The translations under genes and the position numbers were made by a program. From contig JABDJE010000252.1 in NCBI GenBank assembly GCA_013002625.1, positions 1-21,106 of the forward strand: DNA of 21,106 nucleotides, in the 5' to 3' direction. Under the pieces are notes generated by a model. It saw only the letters and a list, made by a program, of their open reading frames with translations, made no database searches and was not told where the DNA came from. Positions 7,935 to 15,295 of this stretch are shown piece after piece. Position 1 is the first letter of the stretch. Each line of letters starts with the position of its first letter. This DNA comes from Saprospiraceae bacterium. GTDB lineage: Bacteria; Bacteroidota; Bacteroidia; Chitinophagales; Saprospiraceae.

Positions 7935-8363
7935 CTATTCAGAATCAGTAACCCGATACCAATGTTGGGTTCTACCAAAGATGGGTTGACCTATATAACC
8001 CCTTACATTTAAAGTGTTTTCATCTTTCAAGCTGATTTTACATTTATATTCTTTGCCTTTGGCAGGGTCGAGAATAAGTCCGTGATCCCAAGCATCATCT
8101 GTTGATTTCATGTCTTTGATTATGATCATATCTACCAATGACTTTCCTTTTCTGTCATCTTTACATTTATGACAGTGTGTAATATCTGCATTGGCGAGTA
8201 ACTTGATGACCTTGCCATGTAATTTGCCGTTTTGCTCGAATATTTCAATGTGTGATTTAGCTTTGCCGTCCGTATCATCGATACTTTTCCATACACCTAT
8301 TGGCGATTGTCCACTTAATTGAAGTGCTCCGGTTGCAAAAATCATGATCAATAATGCTCTCAT
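7935..8363 (-). CDS. DUF2147 exported protein
   Basis: With the ATG at 8363 the product has 142 residues: a signal peptide (1-19, MRALLIMIFATGALQLSGQ), then IGVWKSIDDTDGKAKSHIEI and the DUF2147 features GKLHGKVIKL, a Cys pair in HCHKCKDDRKGKSL (Cys64, Cys67), and a closing GLILDPxxGKxYKCKxSL...LxVRGYxG segment. DUF2147 proteins are small periplasmic lipocalin-like beta barrels of unknown role. An upstream in-frame start at 8411 would add 16 residues inside the preceding aminotransferase gene and would bury the signal peptide, so I prefer 8363, which leaves a 7-bp gap. It is the last member of the tightly packed minus-strand run that begins at 11084. Confidence 0.85.
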   Translation of the reverse strand: MRALLIMIFATGALQLSGQSPIGVWKSIDDTDGKAKSHIEIFEQNGKLHGKVIKLLANADITHCHKCKDDRKGKSLVDMIIIKDMKSTDDAWDHGLILDPAKGKEYKCKISLKDENTLNVRGYIGQPIFGRTQHWYRVTDSE

Positions 8364-8370
8364 ATCTAAT

Positions 8371-9273
8371 CTATTTGATTGTAATACAGTTATTAGGAAT
8401 TTTATCTTCAAACGCTTGAATGAGTGATTTCAATATTTCATCACCCATATTATTCTTAATACTTCTGCCATCAATATTTTTAATCGGTGTCAATTCACCC
8501 ATTGTTCCCGTACAAAAAACCTGATCTGCATTGTATAACTCCACAAGCGAAATATTCTTTTCAACAGCTTCAATACCCAATTCTTGTGCCAGCTGAAGCA
8601 CCATTCCGCGGGTAATTCCGGGTAAACAAGCATGTGCGTGCGGTGTATAAAGCACTTTATTTTTTATCATGAATATATTTGTGCCATTCAGTTCAGCAGC
8701 AAATCCTTCGCTATCGAGCATCAATGCTGCATTTACACCTGCAACATTGGCTTGAATTTTTGCAAGAATATTATTGATTAAGTTATTGTGATGAATTTTG
8801 GAATCAAGATTTCTGGGACTGTTGCGCACAATCGTAGATGTAATCACAGATATGCCGCTTTCATTGTCATATACGGGTGGTTTCCATTCCGGTAATATGA
8901 TCAAACCACAGCCCATTTGATTCAACCTTGGATCCATGCCCGAGGTAATTTTTTCTCCCCTCGTCAAAGTGAGCCTGACATGCACGCCATCGTGCATATT
9001 ATTGGCTTTCAAAGTTTCAAACAGTGCCGTTTGCACTTCCTCTTTCGAGGGCATGTTGGCAAATTGCATTGCATGTGCCGATTCCATCAATCTGTTCAAA
9101 TGGCGATCCAGTAAAAATACACCGCCATCATATACGCGCAATCCCTCCCATACGGCATCACCTCCTTGGACAACACTGTCAAACACAGAAATTTTCGCGT
9201 CCTTGCGAAGAAGGATTTCTCCATTGATGTAGACCTTAATGTCCTTGTTGCGCTGATCAAAAGTTTGTAACAT
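8371..9273 (-). CDS. PLP-dependent fold-type IV aminotransferase (branched-chain/D-amino-acid aminotransferase-like)
   Basis: 300 residues of the class IV aminotransferase family. Seen: GGDAVWEGLRVYDG near 37-50, the substrate-arm region RLTLTRG (100-106), the PLP lysine Lys159 in NLDSKIHHNNL, Glu194 in ELNGTNIF, LPGITRG (about 217-223) and the C-terminal CTGTMGELTPI phosphate loop. The family covers branched-chain aminotransferase, D-alanine aminotransferase and 4-amino-4-deoxychorismate lyase; the GTMGELTPI loop and length do not settle the substrate. It may not be the main IlvE, because it is preceded by only 2 bp by a sulfotransferase-like P-loop gene, a pairing that occurs as a fused protein in plants (from memory). 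Cytoplasmic. The product of the pair is unknown. Confidence 0.88.
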   Translation of the reverse strand: MLQTFDQRNKDIKVYINGEILLRKDAKISVFDSVVQGGDAVWEGLRVYDGGVFLLDRHLNRLMESAHAMQFANMPSKEEVQTALFETLKANNMHDGVHVRLTLTRGEKITSGMDPRLNQMGCGLIILPEWKPPVYDNESGISVITSTIVRNSPRNLDSKIHHNNLINNILAKIQANVAGVNAALMLDSEGFAAELNGTNIFMIKNKVLYTPHAHACLPGITRGMVLQLAQELGIEAVEKNISLVELYNADQVFCTGTMGELTPIKNIDGRSIKNNMGDEILKSLIQAFEDKIPNNCITIK

Positions 9274-9275
9274 GA

Positions 9276-9998
9276 CTAGGCTTTTATAGAATGGGCATAA
9301 AGTAAATCATAATAATGCAAAGCTTCGCTCAACAGCGGTCTTAAATATTCTGGAAAGTCAATCGGCTTGTCGGGGGGACGTTTAAATCCAGTTGATAGGT
9401 GGACGTTATGATACCAGTGTTTGGCCCATACCCCATCTTCATGCCTTGGTCCGGCTGTCCACTGCAACATTGCAGCATCCATTTCCATATCAAGAAATGC
9501 ACATAGCTTTGTCAATACAGCTTCGGGATTTTTCAACACCTCACCCGAATCCAGGATGCAGAAGGGCTGTCCTTTTGATTGCAGATAATTAAATATTTCG
9601 TATTCAAGTTTCAATCCAATATCCAGCATAGTTGGATGCGTAATCACCTTGGCGAAGGATGCAATTAATCTCTCGGGAGATCGGATAAGAAAAACATTGT
9701 CCAGCCGTGTCAGAAATGACCAATCCACCCCATCAAGATGATGGGCCATGTTCTTTATAAAAACATTGTCTGTGGGATAGCTCCCAAATATGACATTCTC
9801 AAGAATTTGGTTTAATTCTATGCGTTGACTCTTTAATATTTCTTCATGAGATGGATGTATTATATCGGGATGCGTGTGAAGGTAGTGGGCGTACATGGGT
9901 TCGTCCACTATACTGGTATCATTTCTATTTCCAAAAGAATACATCAATGCCGTTGAAATATTCCTGGGTCCAGAAATCAAGTGAATACGCTTTGTCAT
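9276..9998 (-). CDS. sulfotransferase-like P-loop protein, paired with the aminotransferase
   Basis: 240 residues. The N-terminus IHLISGPRNISTALMYSFGN resembles the 5'-phosphosulfate-binding loop of sulfotransferases (Gly10-Pro-Arg-Asn-Ile-Ser-Thr), followed by the conserved DEPMYAHYL (32-40). NVFLIRSPERLIASFAK (101-117) matches the 3'-phosphate-binding Arg...Ser segment (Arg106, Ser114), and a late RHEDGVWAKHWYHNVH region is family-specific. By homology it would use PAPS or a related nucleotide, but no acceptor is known and the usual catalytic His is not evident to me. Its start overlaps the stop of the ATL gene by 4 bp (ATGA) and its stop is 2 bp from the aminotransferase start, so the three should be translated together. 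Confidence 0.8.
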   Translation of the reverse strand: MTKRIHLISGPRNISTALMYSFGNRNDTSIVDEPMYAHYLHTHPDIIHPSHEEILKSQRIELNQILENVIFGSYPTDNVFIKNMAHHLDGVDWSFLTRLDNVFLIRSPERLIASFAKVITHPTMLDIGLKLEYEIFNYLQSKGQPFCILDSGEVLKNPEAVLTKLCAFLDMEMDAAMLQWTAGPRHEDGVWAKHWYHNVHLSTGFKRPPDKPIDFPEYLRPLLSEALHYYDLLYAHSIKA

Positions 9999-10345
9999 CG
10001 AATAAATTCTTCAAGCTTTAAATATTCACCAGGATGCCAGAAGTGTGTCTTGAAGTCCACAATCTTATTGTCTTTGATTTCAACACCTTCCTGTTCCAAT
10101 AATTCCTGCATAATGGTCGGTGTAGGAAATTGGTTTCTTCCAGACAATTCTCCTTTCCGATTTACAACACGGTGTGCAGGGATGCTCAAGTGACCACATT
10201 TATTAAGTGCCCAACCCACCATACGCGCAGAGCCCAATGATAGAAAATCTGCTATGGCCCCATAGTTCGTCACCCGTCCAAAAGGAATGGATGCGGTGAC
10301 GGCATAGACCATATCAAAGTAGCTTGGTGCTTTTTCAGTTTTCAT
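9995..10345 (-). CDS. alkyltransferase-like protein (ATL), Cys-less MGMT homologue
   Basis: A 116-residue protein equivalent to the C-terminal DNA-binding domain of O6-methylguanine-DNA methyltransferase. Seen: IPFGRVTNYGAIADFL (helix-turn-helix lead-in, Tyr27), the Arg finger region SARMVGWAL (Arg41) and the active-site motif, which reads PAHRVV (56-61) where an active enzyme has PCHRV. Ala57 in place of the acceptor Cys means no suicide alkyl transfer; ATL proteins instead bind and flip O6-alkylguanine and hand it to nucleotide-excision repair. The ATG at 10345 is preferred over a TTG at 10357 because the protein then starts like its relatives; it overlaps the preceding OM-barrel gene by 11 bp. 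The following gene overlaps by 4 bp. Confidence 0.88.
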   Translation of the reverse strand: MKTEKAPSYFDMVYAVTASIPFGRVTNYGAIADFLSLGSARMVGWALNKCGHLSIPAHRVVNRKGELSGRNQFPTPTIMQELLEQEGVEIKDNKIVDFKTHFWHPGEYLKLEEFIR

Positions 10346-11084
10346 CTGTGTTAACAAATAACCAACTCAAACCTACGGATAAATAGTTCATATCGGTATT
10401 CAAACCAGATCCAAATGAAAAGTCAAGTTGAATATTTTCTTCCAGCAGATATGTCATACCTGCATCGTAAAAACCTTCGTAATCTTCATCTTCAGATTTA
10501 TTACCAAAAGCTTCTACATAAATCCCTAGCTTGGAAGTTATACCATATCCAACTGCCAGGGTGTAACCTATAGAGTGTGCATCCAGATAATCATAATTTA
10601 AGTTGATACCATAACTCCAGTCTTTCCCCAGGTCTTGTCCAAAGGCTATTTTGTTAATGACGCCGTAGTTGTCAAGACTAAATTCAGGTTTGGTACCTGT
10701 TGGCAGTACGGCATGTGATATCAATGCCAATTGAAAATTCTCATTAGCTCCTTCAAACAATTGCCATTTGAAACCAAATTGCAGATCATTAAATCCCTGT
10801 ACAGCTGACTCTGCAGTACCGGTTCTTTTGTGCAATGCATTTTCGTGCACTACACGCAATTCAAAATTTTCAAGGAAGCCAATTCGGAATAATGTTGTAG
10901 GCAAGAGAATCTCTCTCAAGTCATCCCCATTCTCTTGAACGAGGTAACCGGTTTCAAATTGAAAAGACTTAGGTGCAAGCACAGCAGGTGATTCTGTCTG
11001 ATCGGGTCGATCGGTTGTAATTTCCTGAGCCTGAATTCCTAAAACCAACAGGCAAATAATTGAAGTAAGAATTATACGCATCAT
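10335..11084 (-). CDS. outer-membrane beta-barrel protein (phenol-degradation MetA family)
   Basis: 249 residues with a signal peptide (about 1-19, MMRIILTSIICLLVLGIQAQ) followed at once by ITTDRPDQTESPAVLAPKSF, the hallmark N-terminus of the transporter-like family Phenol_MetA_deg. The rest consists of alternating beta strands with aromatic ends (FQFETGYL, NFELRVVH, LQFGFKWQLF, WSYGINLNYDYL, LDFSFGSGLN), ending in a terminal strand YLSVGLSWLF, as expected for an outer-membrane barrel. Despite the family name most members in Bacteroidota have no tested substrate. It heads the minus-strand run through the ATL, sulfotransferase-like, aminotransferase and DUF2147 genes, and is divergent from the TrpF-like gene across about 97 bp. 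Confidence 0.85.
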   Translation of the reverse strand: MMRIILTSIICLLVLGIQAQEITTDRPDQTESPAVLAPKSFQFETGYLVQENGDDLREILLPTTLFRIGFLENFELRVVHENALHKRTGTAESAVQGFNDLQFGFKWQLFEGANENFQLALISHAVLPTGTKPEFSLDNYGVINKIAFGQDLGKDWSYGINLNYDYLDAHSIGYTLAVGYGITSKLGIYVEAFGNKSEDEDYEGFYDAGMTYLLEENIQLDFSFGSGLNTDMNYLSVGLSWLFVNTDEN

Positions 11085-11158
11085 ATATTTTTAAGCTAAT
11101 CTAAAAATATTTTTACATATAGTTAAATTTCATCCAGACTTGATAATTATTCATTGAT

Positions 11159-11166
11159 TAACTTTG
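11159..11166 (+). promoter_or_regulatory. candidate -7 element for the TrpF-like gene
   Basis: TAACTTTG matches TAnnTTTG and lies 15 nt before the ATG at 11182. Because it overlaps the upstream TTG (11164), it argues that TTG is not the start. A TTG at 11140-11142 is only 16 nt upstream, shorter than the usual spacing, so the -33 part is uncertain. Confidence 0.45.
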
Positions 11167-11181
11167 CCCCAAAATATCAGG

Positions 11182-11730
11182 ATGCTCAACAGAAAAATTA
11201 TAGCACAAAACATTACCAATCTTACCGATGCGCGCTACTTTGCGGCCTGGGGTGTAGATTATTTAAGCTATAATATTCAGGCAGATTCCCCTTATGCCGT
11301 TTCGTTGGAAGCTATAAAAGAGATCAAGGATTGGGTAGAAGGACCAAAAACCCTAATCGAATCGAATGCCATAGAGTTTTTGGACTTCTCGGACGGCCAT
11401 ATTCTGAGCAATATCTATTCAAGTCTTCCTTTGAACAAGGAGGCTTTTTTTCGTATAGATATTTCGGAAGTACAAAAAGGCCTGCCCTCTGGTAAATATA
11501 TTTTGAGGCTCGAAGAAGATGACATAGATACCTTTAAAGCATTACCTACAGATAAATATGTAGAAGCTGATGTCTACTTAGATATTCAAAACCTTAATTT
11601 AAATAGATTCAGTGATTGGCCGAATCTGGGACTTGCTGTTCAAGGCGGAGAAGAAGAAAAAGTAGGCGTAAAGAGTTTCGATGAACTCGATGAGTTATAT
11701 GAATTGCTCCTTGACGAAAGTTATGACTGA
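11182..11730 (+). CDS. TrpF-like (phosphoribosylanthranilate isomerase-like) protein without catalytic Cys
   Basis: 182 residues from the ATG at 11182. The N-terminus RKIIAQNITNLTDARYFAAW followed by GVDYLSYNI resembles the first beta-alpha unit of phosphoribosylanthranilate isomerase (KxCGxTNLEDAxxAxxxGADxLGF). The end, LAVQGGEEEKVGVKSFDELDELYELL, resembles its last phosphate-binding unit (SSGVE..PGVKD..KI..FI). The catalytic Cys of the KxCG motif is absent (IIAQN), and the middle is shorter than in TrpF (about 200-210 residues). It is therefore probably not the tryptophan-pathway enzyme; no other trp gene is nearby. It may be a degenerate paralogue with another ligand. No signal peptide. 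The stop directly abuts the convergent DinB-like gene. Confidence 0.55.
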   Translation: MLNRKIIAQNITNLTDARYFAAWGVDYLSYNIQADSPYAVSLEAIKEIKDWVEGPKTLIESNAIEFLDFSDGHILSNIYSSLPLNKEAFFRIDISEVQKGLPSGKYILRLEEDDIDTFKALPTDKYVEADVYLDIQNLNLNRFSDWPNLGLAVQGGEEEKVGVKSFDELDELYELLLDESYD

Positions 11731-12243
11731 TCATTTCCAGGTGCCTGCATAGCCCAGATCGATGCCGGAGACATGCGCCAGATAATCGTATCGAAGACGT
11801 GTAATTTGTCTGATATGAAGATAATCATGTGCCAACCAATTGTTCAGAAAATGATGTCCATTCAATTTACCCAGGCTGGGATGATTATAAAATTGATCCA
11901 ATTGGGGCTTATTCAGACTTGCTAGCCAATTTAGAGACTTTCTGCGCTCTTCAAAATAAGTTGTCTTAACCAATGCAAAGTTCTGAGTTGAATATGAGCG
12001 CTCGGTCACCCATTCCTGAGGATGTATTTTTGGCGGCAATCCTGCCTTGCCCTCTAGCACAAATTGTAACCTATGTCTGAAGTCTTCAATTTCTTCATCG
12101 CGCAGATGGCATAGGATTTCTAAAAGAGACCAGGCATTTTCATCTCTTTTCCAATGAATATAATCCTGGTCTCTTGTATCAAATAAAACCCGAAACAGGT
12201 TTAGATTTTTTTCAAATTCTGTAATATAGAATTGATGGATCAT
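11731..12243 (-). CDS. DinB-superfamily metal-dependent protein
   Basis: 170 residues forming the four-helix DinB/YfiT-type fold. Candidate metal ligands form the usual His triad: His46 in EILCHLRDEE, and His139 and His143 in WLAHDYLHIRQ. Members include thiol-dependent transferases (bacillithiol or mycothiol S-transferases) and DNA-damage-induced proteins, but this branch is not characterised. Since bshA is in the same window, a bacillithiol-dependent role is possible, though nothing in the sequence shows it. Its ATG overlaps the stop of the YqeY-like gene by 4 bp, so it is translated as the third gene of an rsmA-yqeY-dinB unit. Confidence 0.85.
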   Translation of the reverse strand: MIHQFYITEFEKNLNLFRVLFDTRDQDYIHWKRDENAWSLLEILCHLRDEEIEDFRHRLQFVLEGKAGLPPKIHPQEWVTERSYSTQNFALVKTTYFEERRKSLNWLASLNKPQLDQFYNHPSLGKLNGHHFLNNWLAHDYLHIRQITRLRYDYLAHVSGIDLGYAGTWK

Positions 12244-12689
12244 GCACTTAATATAGCACGCACTATCCCACTGATGGTTTTGCCATCGGCTTTCCCCGCC
12301 AACTTTTGGGAGGCAGTGCCCATAACGCGGCCCATGTCTTGCATCCCTGAAGCACCCATCTCTGCAATTATTCCTTCAATAATTGGTCTCAGAGATGCTT
12401 CATCCAGTTGCTCGGGCAAATACCTTTTCAATACTTCAATCTCTTCCCTTTCCACCACTGCAAGATCTTCCCTATTCTGCTTGGTATAGATATCAAGTGA
12501 ATCCTGTCTTTGTTTTACAAGTTTTTGTATCAATTTGATCTCACCGCCTTCATCCAATTCCTTTCCACTTCCATCTGTTTTCTGAAGTAAGATTGCCGCT
12601 TTGACAGCTCTTATACTTCTCAATGCAGCCTGATCTTTTTGTTTCATCGCCTCCTTGAGGTCGCCCATAATTCTTTGCTCTAAAGTCAT
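12240..12689 (-). CDS. YqeY/GatB-tail-domain protein
   Basis: 149 residues starting MTLEQRIMGDLKEAMKQKDQ, the conserved start of the YqeY family, with LRSIRAVKAAILLQKTD, VKQRQDSLDIYTKQNREDLA, EIEVLKRYLPEQLDE and a C-terminal MGRVMGTASQKLAGKADGK segment. The fold is that of the C-terminal tRNA-interacting tail of GatB (Asp/Glu-tRNA amidotransferase); the free-standing protein is thought to bind tRNA or aid aminoacylation, but its role is not established. An upstream ATG in the same frame at 12740 would put its first codons inside rsmA; the start at 12689 leaves a 10-bp gap and fits the family. Cytoplasmic. Confidence 0.93.
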   Translation of the reverse strand: MTLEQRIMGDLKEAMKQKDQAALRSIRAVKAAILLQKTDGSGKELDEGGEIKLIQKLVKQRQDSLDIYTKQNREDLAVVEREEIEVLKRYLPEQLDEASLRPIIEGIIAEMGASGMQDMGRVMGTASQKLAGKADGKTISGIVRAILSA

Positions 12690-12699
12690 CTTTAAATTT

Positions 12700-13452
12700 T
12701 TATTGTTGTGCTTTGATGCTAATATTAACAAAATCCTCAAAACTTAGTTCCTCTGGCCTTTTTTGAAATATAGGATCTTCCAAGGTGTGAATAAGGCCCT
12801 TCAGGGTATTCCGCATTTTTTTTCTTCGCTGTCCAAAACTCATTTTAACGATGCGGTTGAAAAAGTCATGATTCAAATTATCGATGATATCGTTTTTCCT
12901 TCTACACACAATGACGGAAGAATCTACCCTCGGGGGTGGATCAAACGCTTCCGGTGGAATATCGAACAGCTTGTCGGCCTTATAAAATAACTGTGTTCGA
13001 ATACTTAAAATCCCATTCTTCTTTGATCCAGGATCAGCACAAATGCGTTCTGCCACTTCTTTCTGAAACATGCCCACCATTACCGGAATTTGGGATCTTT
13101 CTTCAAGCATCTTAAAAATTATCTGCGATGAGATATTATATGGAAAGTTGCCAACCAACTGAAATGGACGACCCTCGAAAACATTTTTGGTGTCATAGGA
13201 TAGAAAATCATGTTGTATGATGGTATCATCTCCATATTGCTCGCGCAAGCCGTCTATAAGATCCCTATCAAATTCAACAGCATTAAACTCGGGAAAAGTC
13301 TTATGTAGAAAACCGGTCAAAACCCCACCACCGGGCCCTACCTCTAGTACGGGTAAAGATTTATCAAAGTTATTTTCAACTGCTTCAAATATTTGTTCGA
13401 GTACCAAATTATCCGAAAGAAAATGTTGGCCGAGATGTTTTTTAGCTTTCAA
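12700..13452 (-). CDS. rsmA: 16S rRNA (adenine(1518)-N6/adenine(1519)-N6)-dimethyltransferase
   Basis: 250 residues of RsmA/KsgA, which dimethylates the two adenines of the 3'-terminal 16S rRNA loop using S-adenosylmethionine, a late step of small-subunit assembly. Seen: KKHLGQHFLSD (4-14), the SAM loop EVGPGGGVL (37-45), acidic Glu60 in AVEFD, HDFL (81-84), the catalytic NFPYNISS (102-109) and PPPRVDSS further on. Length is typical. The first codon is TTG at 13450-13452: an in-frame stop lies two codons upstream and no ATG occurs before the conserved KAKKHLGQH, so a TTG start is forced. It is divergent from pdxA across about 50 bp, a pairing common in other bacteria too. Confidence 0.95.
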   Translation of the reverse strand: MKAKKHLGQHFLSDNLVLEQIFEAVENNFDKSLPVLEVGPGGGVLTGFLHKTFPEFNAVEFDRDLIDGLREQYGDDTIIQHDFLSYDTKNVFEGRPFQLVGNFPYNISSQIIFKMLEERSQIPVMVGMFQKEVAERICADPGSKKNGILSIRTQLFYKADKLFDIPPEAFDPPPRVDSSVIVCRRKNDIIDNLNHDFFNRIVKMSFGQRRKKMRNTLKGLIHTLEDPIFQKRPEELSFEDFVNISIKAQQ

Positions 13453-13473
13453 TATTTAAAGCATTAATATTAA

Positions 13474-13481
13474 TATCTTCG
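13474..13481 (+). promoter_or_regulatory. candidate -7 element for pdxA
   Basis: TATCTTCG fits the common TAnnTTTG/TAnnTTCG variant and lies 24 nt before the preferred ATG at 13506. No convincing -33 TTG is seen at the expected distance. It falls in the short rsmA-pdxA divergent gap beside an AT-only palindrome. Confidence 0.4.
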
Positions 13482-13505
13482 CATTTGCAAAGAATAAAAA
13501 AAAAT

Positions 13506-14564
13506 ATGTCAAAAATAAAGATAGGTATAACAATTGGAGATATGAATGGCATTGGCCCTGAGGTCATTATCAAGGCACTAGCGCATTCTAAAATGACTGA
13601 TTATTTCATACCTATAATCTATGGGTCATCCAAAGTTATGTCCTATCACAAGAATATAGTCAACAATCCTAACTTCTCATATGTCTCGATCAGAGATGCA
13701 GAAAATGCAGGGTACAATAAAATCAATGTTCTAAATGTATGGGAAGACAATATCAATATAACATTGGGTGAGGCTTCTGAGGAATCTGGTAAAATCGCAT
13801 TTAAGGCCATGGAAAAGGCCGTTGAAGATGCCCAAGCCGGTAAAATAGATGCACTGGTAACCGCACCCATCAACAAAGCTGCAATGGAGATGGCAGGATT
13901 TAAGCATGTTGGCCATACAGAATACCTGACCGAAGCATTTAATGCACCCGAGACCGTAATGACAATGGTATCGGACAGCTTGATTGTTGCCCTGGCTTCC
14001 AACCACGTTCCTGTAAGTCAACTAAGTGATCATTTGGATAAGAAAAAGATCATCCGAAAGTTAAAGGTATTAAGCAAAGCGCTCAAGCAGGATTTTGCTC
14101 AAGAAAAACCAACCATCGCTGTACTTGGAATGAATCCTCACGCGGGTGATTCAGGTGTAATAGGAACGGATGAAGAAGATTATGTAAAACCGGCAATAAA
14201 AGAAGCCAAGAACAATGGCGTACTTGCTGTTGGCCCTTATCCAGCAGACGGGTTTTTTGGTTCAAATGGATTCCGAAAAACCAATGCCATATTAGCCATG
14301 TATCACGATCAAGGCTTGATTCCTTTCAAACTATTGTCTTTTGGTACTGGCGTTAATTTTACTGCTGGCTTACCCATCGTGCGCACATCGCCTGATCATG
14401 GTACTGCATATGATATTGCTGGAAAGAATAAGGCTTCTGGAGATTCAATGCGAAAGGCCCTTTTCCTTGCAAAGGACTTGATGAAAAACAGGAAACAATT
14501 TTTGGAAGATACGCGTGATCCGATAAAAAAAGCGCCAAAGCCACAAGAAAAAATCCAAGAGTAG
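13506..14564 (+). CDS. pdxA: 4-hydroxythreonine-4-phosphate dehydrogenase
   Basis: 352 residues from the ATG at 13506. PdxA oxidises 4-phosphohydroxy-L-threonine with NAD in the DXP-dependent pyridoxal-5'-phosphate pathway; cytoplasmic homodimer. Seen: KIGITIGDMNGIGPEVIIKA at the start, ALVTAPINKAAM (116-127) and the three metal-binding His: His137 (GHTEYLTE), His212 (NPHAGDSG) and His267 (YHDQGLIPFK). TSPDHGTAYDIAGK (294-307) closes the motif set. Length is typical. An in-frame TTG at 13485 would add seven residues not expected in the family and would overlap the promoter region, so I prefer 13506. The pathway partner pdxJ is not here, but the enzyme supplies the cofactor used by the class IV aminotransferase in this window. 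Confidence 0.95.
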   Translation: MSKIKIGITIGDMNGIGPEVIIKALAHSKMTDYFIPIIYGSSKVMSYHKNIVNNPNFSYVSIRDAENAGYNKINVLNVWEDNINITLGEASEESGKIAFKAMEKAVEDAQAGKIDALVTAPINKAAMEMAGFKHVGHTEYLTEAFNAPETVMTMVSDSLIVALASNHVPVSQLSDHLDKKKIIRKLKVLSKALKQDFAQEKPTIAVLGMNPHAGDSGVIGTDEEDYVKPAIKEAKNNGVLAVGPYPADGFFGSNGFRKTNAILAMYHDQGLIPFKLLSFGTGVNFTAGLPIVRTSPDHGTAYDIAGKNKASGDSMRKALFLAKDLMKNRKQFLEDTRDPIKKAPKPQEKIQE

Positions 14565-14653
14565 GTAGTATTTAGATTCTATAAATACACATCCTAGATT
14601 GGTTTATTGCTCGTCTTTAATCAAGTAACTTCGGCAACTCAAATATATAAATA

Positions 14654-15256
14654 TTAATTATTTGATGTTTGTTTTTTTATTTTTCTTGTAGGGTCTGGAT
14701 GAAAGTCCAGCACATCTAGATTATATTTTTCAATCACTTTGATCAGTTTATCCGCGTACATTGGATCAGTTGCATACCCTGCTTTCTTCAATCCATTTGC
14801 CCAAGCTTCATAGTCTTGCATATCCAATTCAAACAATGCACTATAATACTTGGTATGCTTCAAAAAGTTCGAATGATCGACATAGGAATCGAATACCGTA
14901 TTATAAGCCCTAAAGCATGATTCAATCAAGTCGCCATGGGTATTATAATCATCATCCTTATGATAATAGGTCATTCCTTTCCAATATGTCTTGCATTTAA
15001 TTCCAAAGTGATTGTTGGCTTTTCTGGCAAGATCGCTTTTACCGACTTGTGATTCATGGATGGCTTGCGCCATTGTAATACTTGCGGGCACGCCCGTCCT
15101 GTACATTTCAATTACAGCAAGATCCTTGTGCAAATCAATATATTGGAATACCTCAGCTTCTTCCGCAACAAATGCAGATGAGTAGGGTATTAAAAAAACT
15201 ATAACGGAGATAAGTGTTGTCAAATTCAAATCATTTTCACAGCTCTTCTTTTCCAA
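14654..15256 (-). CDS. exported N-acetylglucosaminidase (GH73/FlgJ-like)
   Basis: About 200 residues: a hydrophobic export segment (about 11-30, LNLTTLISVIVFLIPYSSAF) and a glucosaminidase domain (about 38-185). Seen: GVPASITMAQAIHESQVGKS with catalytic Glu68, NNHFGIKCKTYWKG (81-94), YNTVFDSYVDHSNFL (118-132) and AGYATDPMYADKLI (159-172), all family marks. It cleaves GlcNAc-MurNAc linkages of peptidoglycan in the periplasm. Many Bacteroidota homologues carry C-terminal LysM repeats; this one stops soon after the catalytic domain. The only start near the signal segment is TTG (15256, or internal TTGs at the tenth and twelfth codons); an in-frame stop lies just upstream, so the exact N-terminus is uncertain. 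It follows the choice-of-anchor-B gene by 39 bp. Confidence 0.9.
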   Translation of the reverse strand: MEKKSCENDLNLTTLISVIVFLIPYSSAFVAEEAEVFQYIDLHKDLAVIEMYRTGVPASITMAQAIHESQVGKSDLARKANNHFGIKCKTYWKGMTYYHKDDDYNTHGDLIESCFRAYNTVFDSYVDHSNFLKHTKYYSALFELDMQDYEAWANGLKKAGYATDPMYADKLIKVIEKYNLDVLDFHPDPTRKIKKQTSNN

Positions 15257-15295
15257 AAGCTATGCCAAGTTTTTTCAAAAAAAATAAAGATTGAA

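Noticed and set aside
8936..9232. 98-aa plus-strand ORF inside the aminotransferase gene, and similar long antisense ORFs elsewhere (for example 7260-7571, 13646-14002)
   Set aside because: They lie fully inside strongly supported genes on the opposite strand and show no domain or signal of their own.
13463..13474. Perfect 12-bp palindrome ATTAATATTAAT in the rsmA-pdxA gap
   Set aside because: It consists only of A and T in an AT-rich promoter region, so chance is a sufficient explanation; no second copy is seen.
14565..14653. Possible terminator or small RNA after pdxA
   Set aside because: Only weak short pairings (TATTTA/TAAATA) without a GC stem are visible; nothing supports a structured RNA.
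15270..15292. T-run followed by A-run between the glucosaminidase and choice-of-anchor B genes, as a possible terminator
   Set aside because: The only pairing is T with A over about six bases with one base as loop, too weak for an intrinsic terminator.
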